Positions 13,089 to 14,915 of a stretch of 14,915 nt of DNA are shown piece by piece. Position 1 is the first letter of the stretch, and every line of letters begins with the position of its first letter. Both the position numbers and the translations under genes were made by a program. The DNA is from CANHBY01 sp031376995 (GTDB taxonomy: Bacteria > Pseudomonadota > Gammaproteobacteria > Burkholderiales > Burkholderiaceae_C): contig JANMEO010000266.1 in assembly GCA_031376995.1 (NCBI GenBank), positions 1 through 14,915 of the forward strand, read 5' to 3'. The notes beneath the pieces were generated by a model that saw only the letters and a list, made by a program, of their open reading frames with translations, did not search any database and was not told the origin of the DNA.

Positions 13089-14915
13089 TCACAAGTTATC
13101 AAGATAGGTGCGCAACTTGTCAGAGCGGCTGGGGTGCTTGAGTTTGCGAATGGCCTTGGCTTCGATTTGTCGAATGCGCTCACGGGTGACATCAAACTGC
13201 TTGCCAACTTCTTCCAGCGTGTGGTCGGTTGACATTTCAATGCCAAAGCGCATGCGAAGCACCTTGGCCTCTCGGGGGGTAAGACTGTCAAGAATGTCTT
13301 TGACCACATCACGCAGGCCCGCTTGCATGGCCGCTTCAATGGGGGCCGTGTTGTTGGTATCTTCGATAAAGTCACCCAGGTGCGAGTCATCATCATCCCC
13401 AATGGGCGTCTCCATAGAGATCGGCTCTTTGGCGATCTTCATGATCTTGCGAATTTTGTCTTCAGGGATCTCCATCTTGGCCGCCAGTGCAGGGGCGTCG
13501 GGCTCAAAACCAAATTCTTGCAAGTGTTGGCGGCTGAGCCTGTTCATCTTGTTGATGGTTTCGATCATGTGCACTGGTATGCGTATGGTGCGAGCTTGAT
13601 CAGCAATCGAGCGTGTGATGGCTTGGCGAATCCACCAGGTGGCATAGGTGGAGAATTTATAGCCACGGCGGTATTCAAACTTGTCGACGGCTTTCATCAG
13701 GCCAATATTGCCTTCTTGAATCAGATCTAGAAATTGAAGTCCACGGTTGGTGTATTTTTTTGCAATCGAAATGACCAAACGCAAGTTGGCTTCGATCATC
13801 TCTTTTTTGGCGTCACGGGAGGCCTTCTCGCCCTCATTCATGCGCTTGTTGATCGCTTTCAAATCGCCCAGGGGTACCACGGCGCGAGACTGCTGTTCAG
13901 CCAGTTTCTTTTGTAGCTCTTGGATGGCGGGAAGATTTCGCTCCAGGATCAGGCTGTAGGGCTTGCCTGCACCGGCTTCTTTCTCAGACCATTTCAGATT
14001 CAGGATGTTGGGTGGGAAGTGCTTGAGAAAATATTCTTGCGACATGTCACATTTGTCGACCATGATTTTGCGCAACTCCCGTTCATAGCGGCGCACATCG
14101 TCAACTTGAGAGCGCAAGATCCCGCACAGTTTTTCAATGGTCTTGACGGTGAAACGAATCGTCATCAGCTCAGCACTGATGGCCTGCTGGGCCTTGAGAT
14201 AAGGGGCTGACTGGTAGCCTTCTTTTTCAAAAGCTTTGCGCATTTTGTCGAAGTTAATGCGAAGGTTATCAAACCTGGCGAGCGCCGTGACCTTCATTTC
14301 TTCGAGTTTTTTGGTCAAGGCTTTGCTGCCACCCTGGCCATCATCGTCATCTTCTTCATCGAAGAAGTCGACGTCTTCTTCGGCCACGTAGTCGTCGGCT
14401 TCATCTTCAGAGACAAACCCGTCAACAGCTTCAGAAATTTTCATCTCACCCGCGCGAATGCGGTCGGCATAGCTGAGAATTTCTGCGATGGTTGTGGGCG
14501 AAGCGCTGATGGCGTACATCATGGCTTGCAAACCGCCTTCAATGCGCTTGGCGATCTCAATTTCGCCTTCGCGTGTGAGAAGCTCGACGGTGCCCATTTC
14601 GCGCATGTACATGCGCACGGGGTCGGTGGTGCGGCCAAACTCAGAGTCTACGGTTGACAGTGCGGCCTCGGCAGCTTCTTCGGCTTCTTCTTCGGTGGCC
14701 GTGGTTGCACCCCCACCCGCTATCAGCAAGGTGGCCGCATCCGGAGCCTGCTCATAGACGGCGATGCCCATGTCGTTGAGCATCGAGATGATGGCGTCTA
14801 AGATCTCGTTGTCAACCAGCTTCTCTGGCAGGTGATCATTGATTTCTTGGTGGGTTAAGAAGCCCCGGGTTTTGCCCATCTTGATGAGCGTTTTGAGCTC
14901 GTGGCGCCGCTTGGC
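13089..14915 (-). CDS. rpoD: RNA polymerase primary sigma factor RpoD (sigma-70), 5' end beyond window
   Basis: The housekeeping sigma factor, which directs RNA polymerase to -35/-10 promoters. 608 residues are visible. The frame stays open through the right edge (KTLIKMGKTRGFLTHQEI), so the methionine at 14879 is internal and the true start lies outside; the first visible part is region 1.1. Region 1.2 is DPVRMYMREMGTVELLTREG. The non-conserved region follows, with an acidic run (DFFDEEDDDDGQGG). Region 2 has NLRLVISIAKKYTNRGLQF, then FEYRRGYKFSTYATWWIRQA and ITRSIADQARTIRIPVHM (core binding, -10 melting and recognition). Region 3 follows, then region 4 with LTPREAKVLRMRFG and the -35 helix-turn-helix EEVGKQFDVTRERIRQIEAK. 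It ends at YLDNL, then an intrinsic terminator. In Burkholderiales a long Lys/Ala-rich N-terminal extension is usual and would be off the edge. Confidence 0.98.
   Translation of the reverse strand, partial: AKRRHELKTLIKMGKTRGFLTHQEINDHLPEKLVDNEILDAIISMLNDMGIAVYEQAPDAATLLIAGGGATTATEEEAEEAAEAALSTVDSEFGRTTDPVRMYMREMGTVELLTREGEIEIAKRIEGGLQAMMYAISASPTTIAEILSYADRIRAGEMKISEAVDGFVSEDEADDYVAEEDVDFFDEEDDDDGQGGSKALTKKLEEMKVTALARFDNLRINFDKMRKAFEKEGYQSAPYLKAQQAISAELMTIRFTVKTIEKLCGILRSQVDDVRRYERELRKIMVDKCDMSQEYFLKHFPPNILNLKWSEKEAGAGKPYSLILERNLPAIQELQKKLAEQQSRAVVPLGDLKAINKRMNEGEKASRDAKKEMIEANLRLVISIAKKYTNRGLQFLDLIQEGNIGLMKAVDKFEYRRGYKFSTYATWWIRQAITRSIADQARTIRIPVHMIETINKMNRLSRQHLQEFGFEPDAPALAAKMEIPEDKIRKIMKIAKEPISMETPIGDDDDSHLGDFIEDTNNTAPIEAAMQAGLRDVVKDILDSLTPREAKVLRMRFGIEMSTDHTLEEVGKQFDVTRERIRQIEAKAIRKLKHPSRSDKLRTYLDNL

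Noticed and set aside
12880..13092. 70-codon minus-strand frame downstream of rpoD
   Set aside because: Reads straight through the intrinsic terminator hairpin and the AT-rich non-coding stretch; no domain.
13108..13599. 163-codon plus-strand frame inside rpoD
   Set aside because: Antisense to regions 3 and 4 of RpoD, which are fully conserved on the other strand.
1..14915. CRISPR array, tRNA/rRNA, insertion sequence, phage or defence gene
   Set aside because: No regularly spaced repeats, cloverleaf, transposase, integrase or known defence domain was seen on either strand.

Overview
The window looks like core chromosome of a betaproteobacterium, most likely a Burkholderiales member close to the Comamonadaceae. 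This rests on protein character (SMC, LigA, RpoD and QueF read like Comamonadaceae sequences) and on gene order; it is a judgement by eye, not a database result. Most genes have moderately high G+C, with two clear low-G+C patches (about 10260-10560 and 12780-12960).

Layout. Positions 1-1073 (minus strand) hold queF (queuosine precursor reductase) followed by the 5' part of dapC (lysine/diaminopimelate synthesis), which runs off the left edge. A 289-bp divergent gap follows. The plus strand then carries smc, zipA, ligA and def (1363-8711), closely packed and apparently co-directional: chromosome organisation, Z-ring anchoring, NAD-dependent DNA ligation and N-terminal deformylation. ligA and def overlap by 4 bp, and a perfect Shine-Dalgarno sequence for def lies inside the ligA end.

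Positions 8763-10134 hold a divergent pair: a secreted TesA-type SGNH esterase (minus) and a YbbA/LolD-type ABC ATPase (plus). Their start codons overlap in the four bases CATG. The enterobacterial tesA/ybbA locus is also divergent, but there ybbA is followed by its permease ybbP. Here the next gene is instead a multi-pass membrane protein of the O-antigen ligase/Wzy family (10163-11716) with a low-G+C 5' half. It converges, with a 9-bp gap, on a gene for a class III nucleotide cyclase with a C-terminal FHA domain (11726-12658, minus).

A 430-bp non-coding stretch, about 23% G+C in its core by hand count, separates the cyclase from rpoD (minus strand, 5' end beyond the right edge). rpoD ends in a clear intrinsic terminator.

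I see no tRNA, rRNA, CRISPR array, insertion sequence, phage gene or recognised defence system. I do not find convincing evidence for a wholly new system. The most interesting parts are the cyclase-FHA protein, the atypical ligase/polymerase-like membrane protein beside a permease-less ABC ATPase, the shared start codons of tesA/ybbA, and the AT-rich non-coding island.
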